A DNA stretch of 25,305 nt, taken from assembly GCA_027317105.1 (NCBI GenBank), contig DAHVFH010000023.1, positions 1-25,305 of the forward strand, in the 5' to 3' direction. How positions within the stretch are numbered: the first letter of the stretch is position 1; every line of letters begins with the position of its first letter. Both the position numbers and the translations under genes were made by a program. This stretch comes from Cytophagales bacterium (GTDB taxonomy: Bacteria > Bacteroidota > Bacteroidia > Cytophagales > Cyclobacteriaceae). Below are positions 13,507-21,689 of the stretch, piece after piece. The notes under the pieces were generated by a model. The model was not told the origin of the DNA. It saw nothing but the letters and a program-made list of their open reading frames with translations, and ran no database searches.

Positions 13507-15258
13507 CTACTTCTTTTTCACCTCAATCCCCAACTCCTTCAACTGTTCTTCAGAAATAGTTGAAGGCGTGTCAATCATCGTATCCCTTCCTGCGTTATTT
13601 TTTGGGAAAGCGATGAAATCACGAATTGAATCTGCGCCACCAAAAAGTGAACAAAGACGATCGAAACCAAAGGCGATGCCACCGTGTGGAGGCGCCCCGA
13701 ATTCAAAAGCGTCCATTAAAAAACCAAATTGTTTCTTGGCTTCCTCATCACTGAAACCAAGTTTGGTAAACATCAATTGCTGAGTGGCGCGATCATGAAT
13801 CCTGATAGAACCACCACCAATTTCTGTTCCGTTCAATACCATGTCATAGGCATTGGCGCGAACATTTCCAGGGTCGGAATCAAGCAAGGATAAATCTTCA
13901 CGCTTGGGCGAAGTGAACGGGTGGTGCATGGCGTGCCAACGGTTTGTTTCTTCATTCCATTCTAGTAATGGAAAATCAAGAACCCACAAGGCAGCAAATT
14001 TATTTTTATCGCGTAGGCCGAGTTGGCTACCCACGTGCAGACGCAACTCGCCTAAAGCCTTTCGTGTTTTGTCTTTTTCTCCGGCTAAAATCAAAATCAG
14101 ATCACCGGCTTCGGCATTGAATTTTTGGGCGAAGCGCGCCAGTTCAATTTCATCAAAGAATTTATCAACAGAGGATTTAAAAGTGCCGTTGGCTTCGCAT
14201 CGAATATACACCAAGCCCTTCGCACCGATTTGTGGCTTCCTTACAAACTCAGTGAGTTCGTCAATTTGTTTACGCGTGTAGGTGGCACAACCTTTTGCAC
14301 AGATGCCCACAACTAATTGGGCATCATCAAATACCCCAAAGCCTTTTCCTTTCGCCACATCATTAAGTTCATCAAACTTCATATCGAAGCGAGTATCAGG
14401 CTTATCAGTGCCGTAGTACTTCATGGCATCGGCATAGGTCATGTGCGGCACCTCTTTTAAGTCAATGCCTTTCACCGCTTTGAAAAGATGACGGATTAGT
14501 CCTTCAAAGATTTTTAAAATATCTTCTTGTGAAACAAATGACATTTCACAGTCGATCTGGGTAAACTCCGGCTGTCTGTCTGCGCGCAGGTCTTCATCGC
14601 GAAAGCACTTTACGATTTGATAATAGCGATCAAAACCTGAAACCATTAAAAGTTGCTTGAACGTCTGGGGCGATTGGGGCAATGCGTAAAACTCGCCTTG
14701 GTTCATCCGGGAAGGCACAACAAAATCACGCGCACCTTCGGGCGTACTTTTTATCAGCACGGGTGTTTCCACTTCTATAAAGTTTAGCTGATCGAGGTAT
14801 ACTCTCGTTTGTTGCGCCATTTTATGCCGTAGTTGCAGGCTTTCCCTCACGGGATTTCTTCTCAAATCCAGGTAGCGGTATTTCATTCTAAGATCCTCGC
14901 CACCGTCCGTTTCATCTTCTATGGTAAACGGTGGGGTTTTGGAAGCATTAAGAATTTCAATGGAACTGACTTTTATTTCGATTTCTCCGGTAGGGATATT
15001 TGGGTTTTTTGAATGGCGCTCGGCCACTACTCCGTCTACTTTTATTACAAATTCGCGCCCCAACTTGCGCGCCAGTTGCAATAGGGCCGCATCACTCTTA
15101 CCTTCCTCTAAAAAAAGCTGGGTAATTCCATAACGATCCCGAAGATCAATCCAAATTAAACTCCCTTTATCGCGCAACCGCTGTACCCAACCCGTAAGGG
15201 TAAGGGTAGTGTTAACGTCATTTATTCGCAGTTCACCGCAAGTATGTGTCCTTAGCAT
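13507..15258 (-). CDS. aspS: Aspartyl-tRNA synthetase
   Basis: The 583-residue protein has the bacterial AspRS order. The OB-fold anticodon domain opens with LRTHTCGELR and includes GWVQRLRDKGSLIWIDLRDR (17-36). Class II motif 1 lies around FIEVETPVLIKSTPEGARDF and motif 2 around KCFRDEDLRADRQPEFTQID. A GAD-type insertion occupies the middle. Motif 3 is GGIAFGFDRLCSLFGG near the end. Length matches the usual 585-600. It charges tRNA-Asp in the cytosol and is essential. It is single on the minus strand, converging with the isomerase gene and diverging from the secreted protein at 15347. No sign of damage was seen. The start at 15258 gives the typical N-terminus. Confidence 0.98.
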   Translation of the reverse strand: MLRTHTCGELRINDVNTTLTLTGWVQRLRDKGSLIWIDLRDRYGITQLFLEEGKSDAALLQLARKLGREFVIKVDGVVAERHSKNPNIPTGEIEIKVSSIEILNASKTPPFTIEDETDGGEDLRMKYRYLDLRRNPVRESLQLRHKMAQQTRVYLDQLNFIEVETPVLIKSTPEGARDFVVPSRMNQGEFYALPQSPQTFKQLLMVSGFDRYYQIVKCFRDEDLRADRQPEFTQIDCEMSFVSQEDILKIFEGLIRHLFKAVKGIDLKEVPHMTYADAMKYYGTDKPDTRFDMKFDELNDVAKGKGFGVFDDAQLVVGICAKGCATYTRKQIDELTEFVRKPQIGAKGLVYIRCEANGTFKSSVDKFFDEIELARFAQKFNAEAGDLILILAGEKDKTRKALGELRLHVGSQLGLRDKNKFAALWVLDFPLLEWNEETNRWHAMHHPFTSPKREDLSLLDSDPGNVRANAYDMVLNGTEIGGGSIRIHDRATQQLMFTKLGFSDEEAKKQFGFLMDAFEFGAPPHGGIAFGFDRLCSLFGGADSIRDFIAFPKNNAGRDTMIDTPSTISEEQLKELGIEVKKK

Positions 15259-15270
15259 CGTTATTCTTAG

Positions 15271-15278
15271 TAGTTTTG
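15271..15278 (+). promoter_or_regulatory. Bacteroidota -7 element upstream of the secreted protein
   Basis: TAGTTTTG matches TAnnTTTG exactly and lies 69 bases before the ATG at 15347. No clear -33 TTG was seen, so the promoter call rests on one box. Confidence 0.35.
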
Positions 15279-15346
15279 AACCGCGAATTTAGGTAAACCT
15301 TCTTAGTAAATTGTTAATAGTTCAGTCAGAAATTGCATTTCCAACT

Positions 15347-15892
15347 ATGAAAATAAAAATATTGATCATTGCGTTGTTGGCATTCGGCTTTGCACCAATT
15401 AAGTTGGTAAAGACGAAAATCGCTGAAGGGATCACTATGTCTTTACCATCAACACTCATTCCAATGGATCCTGATGACATTGGGAATCGTTATCCCTCTG
15501 TTCGAGCACCGCTCGGAGCTTTTACGAATGCCGATCGGGATACTGATTTCAGTGTGAATATATCTGCCACACAATGGCCTGACACCGATATTGAACTGGC
15601 GGCTCAGTTTTTTAAATCAGGAATTCATAATCTTTATGATAAAGTTGATTTTATCAACGAGGGAATTCATACGGTAAATAAAAAGAAGTTTATTTTTTAT
15701 GAGCTTGAATCGCGCGTGAACGGCAACAAAATGAAAGAAGCGGAACGTGAACCGATATTGCGGTATGCCTATGTTCAATACTATATTGAAAAGGGGAGGA
15801 CACTAGTATTTACCTTTAGCTGTCCAAGGGATCATCGTGAAGAATGGCAAGAGACGGTTCGGGCAATGATGAAAACAATCAAGATTAAATAG
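15347..15892 (+). CDS. Secreted or periplasmic protein of unknown function
   Basis: I start at the ATG at 15347 (MKIKILIIALLAFGFAPIKL); an in-frame TTG at 15311 would put extra residues in front of the signal sequence. The 181-residue product has a hydrophobic signal segment without a lipobox cysteine, so export to the periplasm is likely. The mature part has the layout of PsbP/DcrB-like small proteins: ITMSLPSTLIPMDPDD, DFSVNISATQWPDTDIELAA, KKFIFYELESRVN, and an ending EEWQETVRAMMKTIKIK. I cannot name a function. It ends six bases before the stop of the convergent VOC gene, an unusually tight tail-to-tail junction. It diverges from aspS. Confidence 0.78.
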   Translation: MKIKILIIALLAFGFAPIKLVKTKIAEGITMSLPSTLIPMDPDDIGNRYPSVRAPLGAFTNADRDTDFSVNISATQWPDTDIELAAQFFKSGIHNLYDKVDFINEGIHTVNKKKFIFYELESRVNGNKMKEAEREPILRYAYVQYYIEKGRTLVFTFSCPRDHREEWQETVRAMMKTIKIK

Positions 15893-15898
15893 GGCTAA

Positions 15899-16279
15899 CT
15901 ATACAGTAATTTCGATCCGGTTGCCCTCCGGATCGAGCACAATACTTTCGTAATAGCCGTCACCGGTTGTTCGGGGTTCACTGACTACTTCAAAGCCATC
16001 TTCGCTAAGCCTTTGTGTAAGTTGGTCTACTTTTGATTTGCTTTCAACAGAAAGTGCGAAATGGGCAAGTCCAAGCTTTTCTTGTACGTTCAATTCATTG
16101 ACTTGTGGTTTTCGCATCAGTTCAATCCTTGCCCCTTCACTAAATTCAAGAAAATAAGATTCAAACTCCTTTTTTGGATTCCTATATTTTTCGCCAGCTA
16201 CGGCTTCAAAGTAAGCGGAGTAAAAGGATTTCATCTTCTCCAGGTCGTTCACCCATATAGCAAGATGCTCGATTTTCAT
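15899..16279 (-). CDS. VOC superfamily (glyoxalase-fold) protein
   Basis: The 126-residue protein has two beta-alpha-beta-beta-beta modules. The metal-ligand pattern of the VOC superfamily is present: His5 (EHLA), Glu53 (IELM), His73 (AHFALSV) and the Glu of NRIEI near the C-terminus (Glu123). This is the layout of glyoxalase I and FosA/FosB-like enzymes. The substrate is unknown, and metal-dependent thiol transfer or isomerisation is possible. Its ATG overlaps the stop of the upstream PNPOx-like gene by four bases (16276-16279), which points to translational coupling and co-transcription. It is the last gene of the minus-strand twelve-gene run. Confidence 0.92.
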   Translation of the reverse strand: MKIEHLAIWVNDLEKMKSFYSAYFEAVAGEKYRNPKKEFESYFLEFSEGARIELMRKPQVNELNVQEKLGLAHFALSVESKSKVDQLTQRLSEDGFEVVSEPRTTGDGYYESIVLDPEGNRIEITV

Positions 16280-16917
16280 TTCAGATAAGCTGGAACGCTT
16301 ACGCCTGGTTTCAAATCGGGGTCAGCTTGCGGTGGGAAATGGTTAATTTTCAGGGGCACTACTCCCGCCCAAACATCAAGTGCATAATCTTCTTCATCGT
16401 CTTTTGGCGGACCAGTGCGCACTTTAGCGGATGCTTCTTTAATGTCAAAAGATAAAACCATGGTCTCTTTCCATTCATTGGGGGTTGGCTTGCGCACATC
16501 TGCCCATCGGCCAGGGCAGATTTTTTCTGTGAAGGCTTCTAATGCAGCATATAATTCATCAGTATTGTCCACTAACTGTGGTTCAGCGAAGATCACTACG
16601 GATCTATAATTGACGGAATGATGAAAAGCGGATCGAGCCAACACCAAGCCATCCATCAACGTGGCAGAAATACAAACCGGATGCTTTTTGTCGCGAATTT
16701 CACGCATATAAAAGCTCCCGACAGATCCATGGATATAGATTTTATTGTCAATGCGGACAAAACCTGTAGGGATTTGAAACGGTTGCCCCTCACGGACATA
16801 GGCTACGTTGCAATACAAGGCTTCATCTAATAGGGAAAAGATGGTTTCTTGATCATAAGCTCCCCGTTTGGCAAGTCGCGTGATTTCTGTTTTTTCGGTT
16901 CTGGGGAAGTCTCCCAT
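16276..16917 (-). CDS. Pyridoxamine 5'-phosphate oxidase-like flavoprotein
   Basis: The 213-residue protein matches the PNPOx-like Pyridox_ox_2 family. The N-terminal PRTEKTEITRLAKRGAYDQE (5-24) is typical. Then FSLLDEALYCNVAYVREGQP (27-46) and FQIPTGFVRIDNKIYIHGS (47-65) form the FMN-binding split barrel. SAFHHSVNYRSVVIFAEP (97-114) is characteristic of this group, which includes many nitroreductase-like or Nim-related proteins. An FMN-dependent reductase role is likely; the substrate is unknown. It lies one base after the GNAT gene and overlaps the VOC gene by four, so all three are translated in a chain. The start at 16917 is supported by the family N-terminus. Confidence 0.92.
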   Translation of the reverse strand: MGDFPRTEKTEITRLAKRGAYDQETIFSLLDEALYCNVAYVREGQPFQIPTGFVRIDNKIYIHGSVGSFYMREIRDKKHPVCISATLMDGLVLARSAFHHSVNYRSVVIFAEPQLVDNTDELYAALEAFTEKICPGRWADVRKPTPNEWKETMVLSFDIKEASAKVRTGPPKDDEEDYALDVWAGVVPLKINHFPPQADPDLKPGVSVPAYLK

Positions 16918-16918
16918 T

Positions 16919-17326
16919 TTATTTCCTTTTTATGATGAAACAATCGCTGAACCGGTCCATACCAATTTTCGGATAATAGGAAGCTGCCTTCGGAGCTGCC
17001 AGTAGAATAAGCGTGGTGTCGTTTTCACCAGCAATCTGGTGGGTAAGACGAATCAGTTCTTTTCCAATTCCTTTTTTCTGATAAGCCGTATCGACAGCTA
17101 TATCGGATAAATAACAGCAAAATGAAAAATCACTTAAGGCACGCGAAATCCCAACCAAAAGACCTTTGTGCCAGGCGGTAATAATTATGTTTCCGTGCGC
17201 CAGCATCTTTTCAATTTTTGAAAGATCGTTCACTGGGCGTCTTTCGGCTAACGTAGATCGGTGCAGTAAGCTTATAAATTCTTCAGAAGTAACGGTCTTG
17301 TCACTTCGGTATTCAATTTGATCCAT
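16919..17326 (-). CDS. GNAT family N-acetyltransferase
   Basis: The 135-residue protein has the GNAT fold: GNIIITAWHKGLLVGISRAL (about 45-64), then a CYLSDIAVDTAYQKKGIGKE (71-90) acetyl-CoA loop with motif A (Q-K-K-G-I-G-K), and AAPKAASYYPKIGMDRFSD near the C-terminus. It should transfer an acetyl group from acetyl-CoA to an amine; the acceptor is unknown. It is soluble, without a signal. It is placed between ilvE, 26 bases upstream, and the PNPOx-like gene. This is the first of two GNATs in the run; they are not close copies. Confidence 0.9.
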   Translation of the reverse strand: MDQIEYRSDKTVTSEEFISLLHRSTLAERRPVNDLSKIEKMLAHGNIIITAWHKGLLVGISRALSDFSFCCYLSDIAVDTAYQKKGIGKELIRLTHQIAGENDTTLILLAAPKAASYYPKIGMDRFSDCFIIKRK

Positions 17327-17352
17327 AGTCGTAGCAACCCGTCAAGATTTGC

Positions 17353-18423
17353 CTAAGAGATAAAATAATTCCACCCGTGTACATCGGGCTCATGCCCTTT
17401 GCGAATGTCGCTTAGTTTTTTCTTGGCGCGCAATTGAAAACTATCCGGTTGAACAGGAGGTAGTTCATAAACGTTTCCGTGTATGCCTATCGAACCGATG
17501 GTGCTCACGATGGCGGCTGTGCCTACTCCAAAAGCTTCGGTAAGAGTTCCGTTTTTAAATCCATCTTCGATTTCGGCCACACTTATCCTTCTTTCTTCTT
17601 TTTCGATACCCAAGGACTCGCTTAACTTTAAAATTGAATCACGGGTAACGCCATCTAGCAGCGAACTGAGCAAGCGAGGGGTAACCAGTTTTCCATTTAA
17701 AACAAACATTATGTTCATCGCTCCTGACTCGTCAATGTACTTATGCTCCTTTGAGTCGGTCCAAAGTACCTGATCGAAACCCTGCTTTTGTGCTAGCATG
17801 GTTGGATAGAATGCGCCACCGTAGTTGCCGGCACATTTCACAAAACCTGTTCCTCCTTCAGCGGCACGAACAAATTCTTCTTCTACTTTTACGCGCACCG
17901 GCTTGCTGAAGTAGGGACCTACCGGGCTTGTCAAGACGATAAACTTGTATTCTTCCGCGATTTTTACACCGAGTTTTGCTTCAGAGGCAAACACAAAGGG
18001 ACGAAGATACAATGCCGATCCCTCTCCGGTGGGTACCCAGTCTGCATCAACTTTAATTAATGAGGTCAAACTTTGCATGAACAATTCTTCAGGAATGGCA
18101 GGCATGCACATGCGCTCCAAAGATTTGTTCATTCGTTTATGATGTCGCTCGGGACGAAAGATGATAATTTCTCCATCCTTATTCTTAAAGGCTTTCATGC
18201 CCTCAAAGATTGACTGCCCATAATGAATGGAAAGCATCGCTGGGGACATCATCATATCTCCGTAAGGCATGATCTTAGGTTCTTGCCATTCTCCATTTTT
18301 GTAATCAGCCACGATCATGTGGTCGGAAATGTGATTGCCGAAACCAAGGTTCGAAAAATCGATGGTCGATAAACGCGACTTCTTTACTCGCTCAATATGG
18401 ATAGGTGCAGTTAGTACGGACAT
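17353..18423 (-). CDS. ilvE: Branched-chain-amino-acid aminotransferase
   Basis: The 356-residue fold-type IV PLP enzyme has the eukaryotic-like BCAT pattern. MSPAMLSIHYGQSIFEGMKA (58-77) is the substrate-entrance segment, and EIIIFRPERHHKRMNKSLER (85-104) follows. GTGFVKCAGNYGGAF (191-205) includes the PLP Schiff-base Lys196, and ESGAMNIMF (232-240) comes next. EAFGVGTAAIVSTIG (around 295-310) binds the cofactor phosphate. It interconverts leucine, isoleucine and valine with their 2-keto acids. The placement in a run of detoxification genes is unusual, and the 57-base spacer upstream could carry its own promoter. No damage was seen. I start at the ATG at 18423. Confidence 0.97.
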   Translation of the reverse strand: MSVLTAPIHIERVKKSRLSTIDFSNLGFGNHISDHMIVADYKNGEWQEPKIMPYGDMMMSPAMLSIHYGQSIFEGMKAFKNKDGEIIIFRPERHHKRMNKSLERMCMPAIPEELFMQSLTSLIKVDADWVPTGEGSALYLRPFVFASEAKLGVKIAEEYKFIVLTSPVGPYFSKPVRVKVEEEFVRAAEGGTGFVKCAGNYGGAFYPTMLAQKQGFDQVLWTDSKEHKYIDESGAMNIMFVLNGKLVTPRLLSSLLDGVTRDSILKLSESLGIEKEERRISVAEIEDGFKNGTLTEAFGVGTAAIVSTIGSIGIHGNVYELPPVQPDSFQLRAKKKLSDIRKGHEPDVHGWNYFIS

Positions 18424-18480
18424 GATTCGTTGGGTTTATTGTTTTGTAAATTTACTTACTTTGGCACGAAATGAAAATAA

Positions 18481-19110
18481 TTAAATCGATTGCTGAGGAT
18501 TTTTACGATGACCATATTTTTTCATCTCCTGGGCTATTGTTGCAGAATTTTCATCTTTTCTTTTTTCTAATTCTGAAATAATATTTGTGTGATTTTTCTC
18601 ATCGCGGTTTTGCGATAACTTATAACTTGCCTCTATGCGGTCAATGGTTACCTCGATCCCAATAATTCCGCGTATTTCCGTTTCTAGAAACTTTTTTGAC
18701 ATCGTGTCTACCGAAACGGGATTGGTTGATTTTATTTCGTATTTATTCGTTAGTTTTCGCAGTGACTCAATGAGTTCTTCACCTTCAAACATCCTTACTT
18801 TTCCATACACATGGACGGCTTCATAGTTCCAAGTAGGCACATTTTCATGATCGTACCACGAAGATGAAATGTAAGTGTGTGGCCCTGAAAAGATTGTCAG
18901 TACTTCTTCGTTATCGGGCAGCTCTTTCCATTGTTTATTCCCTCGGCTAATATGTCCCAATAGTTTGTTTTCTGCTGTCAAGATAAGTGGAATGTGCGTG
19001 GCCCAAAGTTTTTTATCTACCTGACTAACCAGAATACCAAAGCCATGGTGATGAATGAATCTCCGAAGCTCATCGGGATTTTCATTTTTATAAAGAAGTG
19101 GCGTGTACAT
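18481..19110 (-). CDS. PaiB-like FMN-binding protein
   Basis: The 209-residue protein has the PaiB/FMN-binding negative regulator family features. The opening YTPLLYKNENPDELRRFIH leads to THIPLILTAENKLLGHISRG (38-57), then FSGPHTYISSSWY followed by DHENVPTWNYEAVHVYGKV, which is the diagnostic segment. PaiB proteins bind a flavin in a split-barrel fold and have been described as regulators of protease and sporulation genes in Bacillus. In Bacteroidota the role is unknown. It lies after the DinB gene at 19114 with three bases between, in the same transcription unit as ilvE. Confidence 0.9.
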   Translation of the reverse strand: MYTPLLYKNENPDELRRFIHHHGFGILVSQVDKKLWATHIPLILTAENKLLGHISRGNKQWKELPDNEEVLTIFSGPHTYISSSWYDHENVPTWNYEAVHVYGKVRMFEGEELIESLRKLTNKYEIKSTNPVSVDTMSKKFLETEIRGIIGIEVTIDRIEASYKLSQNRDEKNHTNIISELEKRKDENSATIAQEMKKYGHRKNPQQSI

Positions 19111-19113
19111 GGG

Positions 19114-19614
19114 TTATTTTTTTAATTGACGCAAATAAATGATGATATCCATGCCTTGGATCAGAGTCACACCAAACTCCCGCAAAAGTGTGGTGATCTG
19201 CCCACGATGATAGGTGCCATGATTTACAATGTGGTATAAGAGGTCTTCCACCACATCTTCAAATGGATCCCCCTTCAGATTTTTATAACTGATCTTGCCA
19301 TGGACAAAGTCAGGCGCTTTCGAATCAACGAATAAACGCAATTCCTGCGAAGAGCTTACTACGCCATTCAGGATATCTTCTTTTGATCCACCAAATTTTT
19401 GCGAAGGCCACGTACTGAGGCTTGTTCCCTGCATTCTTTTTAGCCAGACGACTTCCGCATCCCACATATGCAATAGCGTTTTGGCAATGGAAGGAAAACT
19501 GCTTTTCACTTCCGTGTTCAATATCCTCTCATCTAGAGGGCGAAGAGTTTCAGCCAGCCGTTCGTTGGCCCAAACCGAATAAGATAGATGTTGGTGTAAA
19601 GAGTACATAGCCAA
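19114..19614 (-). CDS. DinB family protein (metal-dependent, third of three)
   Basis: The 166-residue four-helix bundle has the DinB triad: His49 (LLHMWDAE), then His132 and His136 in NHGTYHRGQI (131-140). DinB proteins are metal-binding and include bacillithiol and glutathione S-transferase-like enzymes; substrates are mostly unknown. The protein starts MAMYSLHQHLSYSVWANERL, typical for the family. It is 107 bases after the previous DinB-type gene and three bases before the PaiB-like gene. The three DinB proteins of this window differ strongly in sequence, so they are not recent duplicates. Confidence 0.9.
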   Translation of the reverse strand: MAMYSLHQHLSYSVWANERLAETLRPLDERILNTEVKSSFPSIAKTLLHMWDAEVVWLKRMQGTSLSTWPSQKFGGSKEDILNGVVSSSQELRLFVDSKAPDFVHGKISYKNLKGDPFEDVVEDLLYHIVNHGTYHRGQITTLLREFGVTLIQGMDIIIYLRQLKK

Positions 19615-19619
19615 TTAAT

Positions 19620-19694
19620 TTAATCAACGATAAAGAGTTCCTTTATTTCTTCTAATCTGTGATTCCAAAATTTATTTGCACTATCAATGTCCAT
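19620..19694 (-). CDS. Possible 24-residue small ORF after the second DinB gene
   Basis: After the stop of the DinB gene at 19722 the same frame stays open to a second stop at 19620. An ATG at 19694 opens 24 codons beginning MDIDSANKFWNHRLEEIKEL. The composition (helical, charged, with Trp and Phe) looks like protein rather than random sequence. With a TTG at 19721 it would have 33 codons. It could be a real small protein, a C-terminal fragment of a lost domain, or chance. Confidence 0.3.
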   Translation of the reverse strand: MDIDSANKFWNHRLEEIKELFIVD

Positions 19695-19721
19695 AAATTG
19701 TTTCAATTGGTTTTGATACAA

Positions 19722-20171
19722 TTAATTCTTGTCGATCAACCTGCGATGATAGTTGATTTGTCCAAGGTGGTATCCCAAATGGCTAGAAAGGTGGAATAGA
19801 AAATAACCCGTTGAGGTTTTTTCTTTTAATACCAACAAAGGGTATTCTTCTTCCAATTGCTTGTCAGTCATAACAGATAAAACGTTGTGTACAACACTGA
19901 TGGTTTCTTCCACCATTTTTATCAACGCCTTTTGAGGAATGTCTTTTGATGAGAATTCTGCTTCACGGTTTCTGATATAATTTGTCTTTCCAATTGCCGT
20001 TCCAATGAAATAATTGAGATTCCCAACTAAGTGGAGGCATAGGTTACCTGCTGAATTGGAGATTCCTTTTTCGGTCTTCCAAAGATTTTCCTCATTGACG
20101 TAAAGATCAATCTCTTCTTTTAGTTTCGTTAGATCTTTTATGTACACTTTTTTTAGTTCTTGAACTTGCAT
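19722..20171 (-). CDS. DinB-fold protein (DUF1572-like, second of three)
   Basis: The 149-residue protein is DinB/DUF1572-like. His47 lies in CLHLVGNLNYFIG, and His131 and His135 in SHLGYHLGQINYHRR (130-144), completing a metal triad. It opens MQVQELKKVYIKDLTKLKEE, the first bundle helix. The last residues IDKN are followed by TAA, but the same frame continues into a small ORF. It lies 27 bases after OsmC on the same strand. The metal-dependent transferase or hydrolase role is inferred from the fold only. Confidence 0.88.
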   Translation of the reverse strand: MQVQELKKVYIKDLTKLKEEIDLYVNEENLWKTEKGISNSAGNLCLHLVGNLNYFIGTAIGKTNYIRNREAEFSSKDIPQKALIKMVEETISVVHNVLSVMTDKQLEEEYPLLVLKEKTSTGYFLFHLSSHLGYHLGQINYHRRLIDKN

Positions 20172-20198
20172 AAATTTTTGCTTGAATGTGACATATTT

Positions 20199-20666
20199 TC
20201 AGTGGATGATGGTTGGCTTGTGGTGGACGGGAAAGTTAACTGAGCGGGCAATGAAACAGAGTTTTTCTGCTTGATCATGAAGTTCCGCAGCTTTTGCATT
20301 CATGGAGGCGTCTTTCACTTTTACCACAGGATTTAATGTTACTTCCGTGAGTTGGCCACTGCCATCCTTATTTTCATGCATCGTACCTGTAGCATTGTCT
20401 TTGTATGTGTCTACCACAACACCGTTTACGGCACACAAATGTAGGTAAGAAAGCATATGGCATGACGATAAGGCAGCCACCAACATTTCTTCCGGATTGT
20501 AGCGTGTTTTGTCACCCCGAAAGTGAGGATCAGAAGAAGCCAGAATATTCGGTTTGTTTTTAGCAGTCACTAGGTGGTTGCGGGTATAGGCGCGATAGTC
20601 AGATGTGCCGGTTCCGAGATTTCCCGTCCATTCTATGGACAAAGCATAATGGTGTTCTTGGTTCAT
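20199..20666 (-). CDS. OsmC/Ohr family peroxidase-like protein
   Basis: The 155-residue protein is OsmC-like. The first redox cysteine is Cys69 in ALSSCHMLSYLHLCAVNG, and the second is Cys137 in KLCFIARSVNFPVHHKP. YNPEEMLVAALSSCH (56-70) is the family motif. By family it reduces organic hydroperoxides with a thiol partner. The start MNQEHHYALSIEWTGNLG matches the first strand of the fold. It lies three bases after the DinB gene at 20670 and 27 bases before the next DinB. The pairing of OsmC with DinB proteins fits low-molecular-weight thiol stress (inference). Confidence 0.93.
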   Translation of the reverse strand: MNQEHHYALSIEWTGNLGTGTSDYRAYTRNHLVTAKNKPNILASSDPHFRGDKTRYNPEEMLVAALSSCHMLSYLHLCAVNGVVVDTYKDNATGTMHENKDGSGQLTEVTLNPVVKVKDASMNAKAAELHDQAEKLCFIARSVNFPVHHKPTIIH

Positions 20667-20669
20667 TTT

Positions 20670-21188
20670 TTATTTCAATGTTTGGATGATTTGATTTATT
20701 GCAACCAGATGATGATCGTCATGCTCTGCGACAAAAAGAAAATGATCCATCGTTCTCATTGGTGTGTTTAATCTGGGGTGAAGGGCACTCAGAAGAAGTT
20801 CTTCCTTGGAGAGCGATTCCAGTTTTTGAATTGTGCTTAGCCTCGCCAAGCGAAATTCACCCAAGAGCGCATCAATACTTTGAGCATTGTGATTGGCGCG
20901 TTCAGTTTTCTGGTTCTGCAAATCGGCAACTCGCAGATAGACCGATTTGCTAAGAATGTCTTCAAGCCTTCCCATCCAAAGTGGCTCAAGGTCTGTCAGG
21001 TGCCCTATATTTTCCTTTATCGACCAACTGTTATCTATTTTAGTGTCCAAAATTTTGTTGGAAACGGTTTTTGTCTTTTCCTCCAATCGTACAGGGGTCC
21101 CCCTCAGACGTTCGATAGTTGAAGGAAAGCTATTTAACATATCGCGAAAGTCAAATTTGCGGTCGAACCATTTTATTTGCGTATTCAT
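20670..21188 (-). CDS. DinB family protein (first of three)
   Basis: I start at the ATG at 21188 (MNTQIKWFDRKFDF), the family-typical N-terminus; an in-frame GTG at 21209 overlaps the stop of the GNAT gene and would add seven residues. The 172-residue bundle has the YfiT/bacillithiol-transferase-like pattern: WSIKENIGHLTDLEPLWMGR (55-74) with His63, and FVAEHDDHHLVAINQI (152-167) with His156 and His160. A metal-dependent thiol S-transferase activity is possible. It follows the GNAT gene with 20 bases between and precedes OsmC by three bases. Confidence 0.9.
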   Translation of the reverse strand: MNTQIKWFDRKFDFRDMLNSFPSTIERLRGTPVRLEEKTKTVSNKILDTKIDNSWSIKENIGHLTDLEPLWMGRLEDILSKSVYLRVADLQNQKTERANHNAQSIDALLGEFRLARLSTIQKLESLSKEELLLSALHPRLNTPMRTMDHFLFVAEHDDHHLVAINQIIQTLK

Positions 21189-21208
21189 TGGATGCGTTTT
21201 GATTCTCA

Positions 21209-21682
21209 CTACTTCACTTCTAATTTCAGTTCCATTTTAATATCACTTCTTTTATACAGCCCATCCAAAGGAATTTCAACAAATCCCAAATTTCGGTACA
21301 TGGTAATGGCGGTTTCCAATTTGGTGTTGGAGTACAGAATGATTTTTTCTGCACACGCGTCTTTGCACCATTGAATAGCCACCTCAGCAATTGCTTTTCC
21401 TATCTTTTTGCCTTGAAAATTTTCATCAACGGCCATTTTGGTGAACTCGTAGGTTTTAATATCAATACATTTCACTGCAGCGGTACCCGCAATTTCGTCA
21501 TTATATAGCCCCATAAAAATACTTCCACCTTTTTCAATAATATGTTCTTCCGGATTTTGCAGCACTTCAAAGTCGATCGGCTCCATCCAGAAGTATTTTT
21601 CTATCCAGGCGCGGTTGAGCTTTTCAAACCATGGTTGGTGTTTGGATTGGTAACGGACGATTTTTACAGAAGAATTCTCCAC
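21209..21682 (-). CDS. GNAT family N-acetyltransferase
   Basis: The 157-residue protein has motif A in FTKMAVDENFQGKKIGKAIA (about 80-99) and the GNAT C-terminal pattern KLETAITMYRNLGFVEIPLD. FWMEPIDFEVLQNPEEHIIE precedes the core. The acceptor is unknown. It lies seven bases after the PhzF-like gene. The start at 21682 gives a family-typical ENSSVKIVRYQSKHQP opening. Confidence 0.92.
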   Translation of the reverse strand: MENSSVKIVRYQSKHQPWFEKLNRAWIEKYFWMEPIDFEVLQNPEEHIIEKGGSIFMGLYNDEIAGTAAVKCIDIKTYEFTKMAVDENFQGKKIGKAIAEVAIQWCKDACAEKIILYSNTKLETAITMYRNLGFVEIPLDGLYKRSDIKMELKLEVK

Positions 21683-21689
21683 CTTTCGA

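Noticed and set aside
18471..18581. Plus-strand 36-codon frame (ATGAAAATAATTAAATCG) antisense to the PaiB-like 3' end, behind TTACTTTGG
   Set aside because: Hydrophobic low-complexity product, antisense to a clear gene, and the -7-like box lacks a proper -33 partner.
21209..21209. GTG start of the DinB gene overlapping the GNAT stop by one base
   Set aside because: The ATG at 21188 gives the family-typical N-terminus, so the seven extra residues are probably not made.
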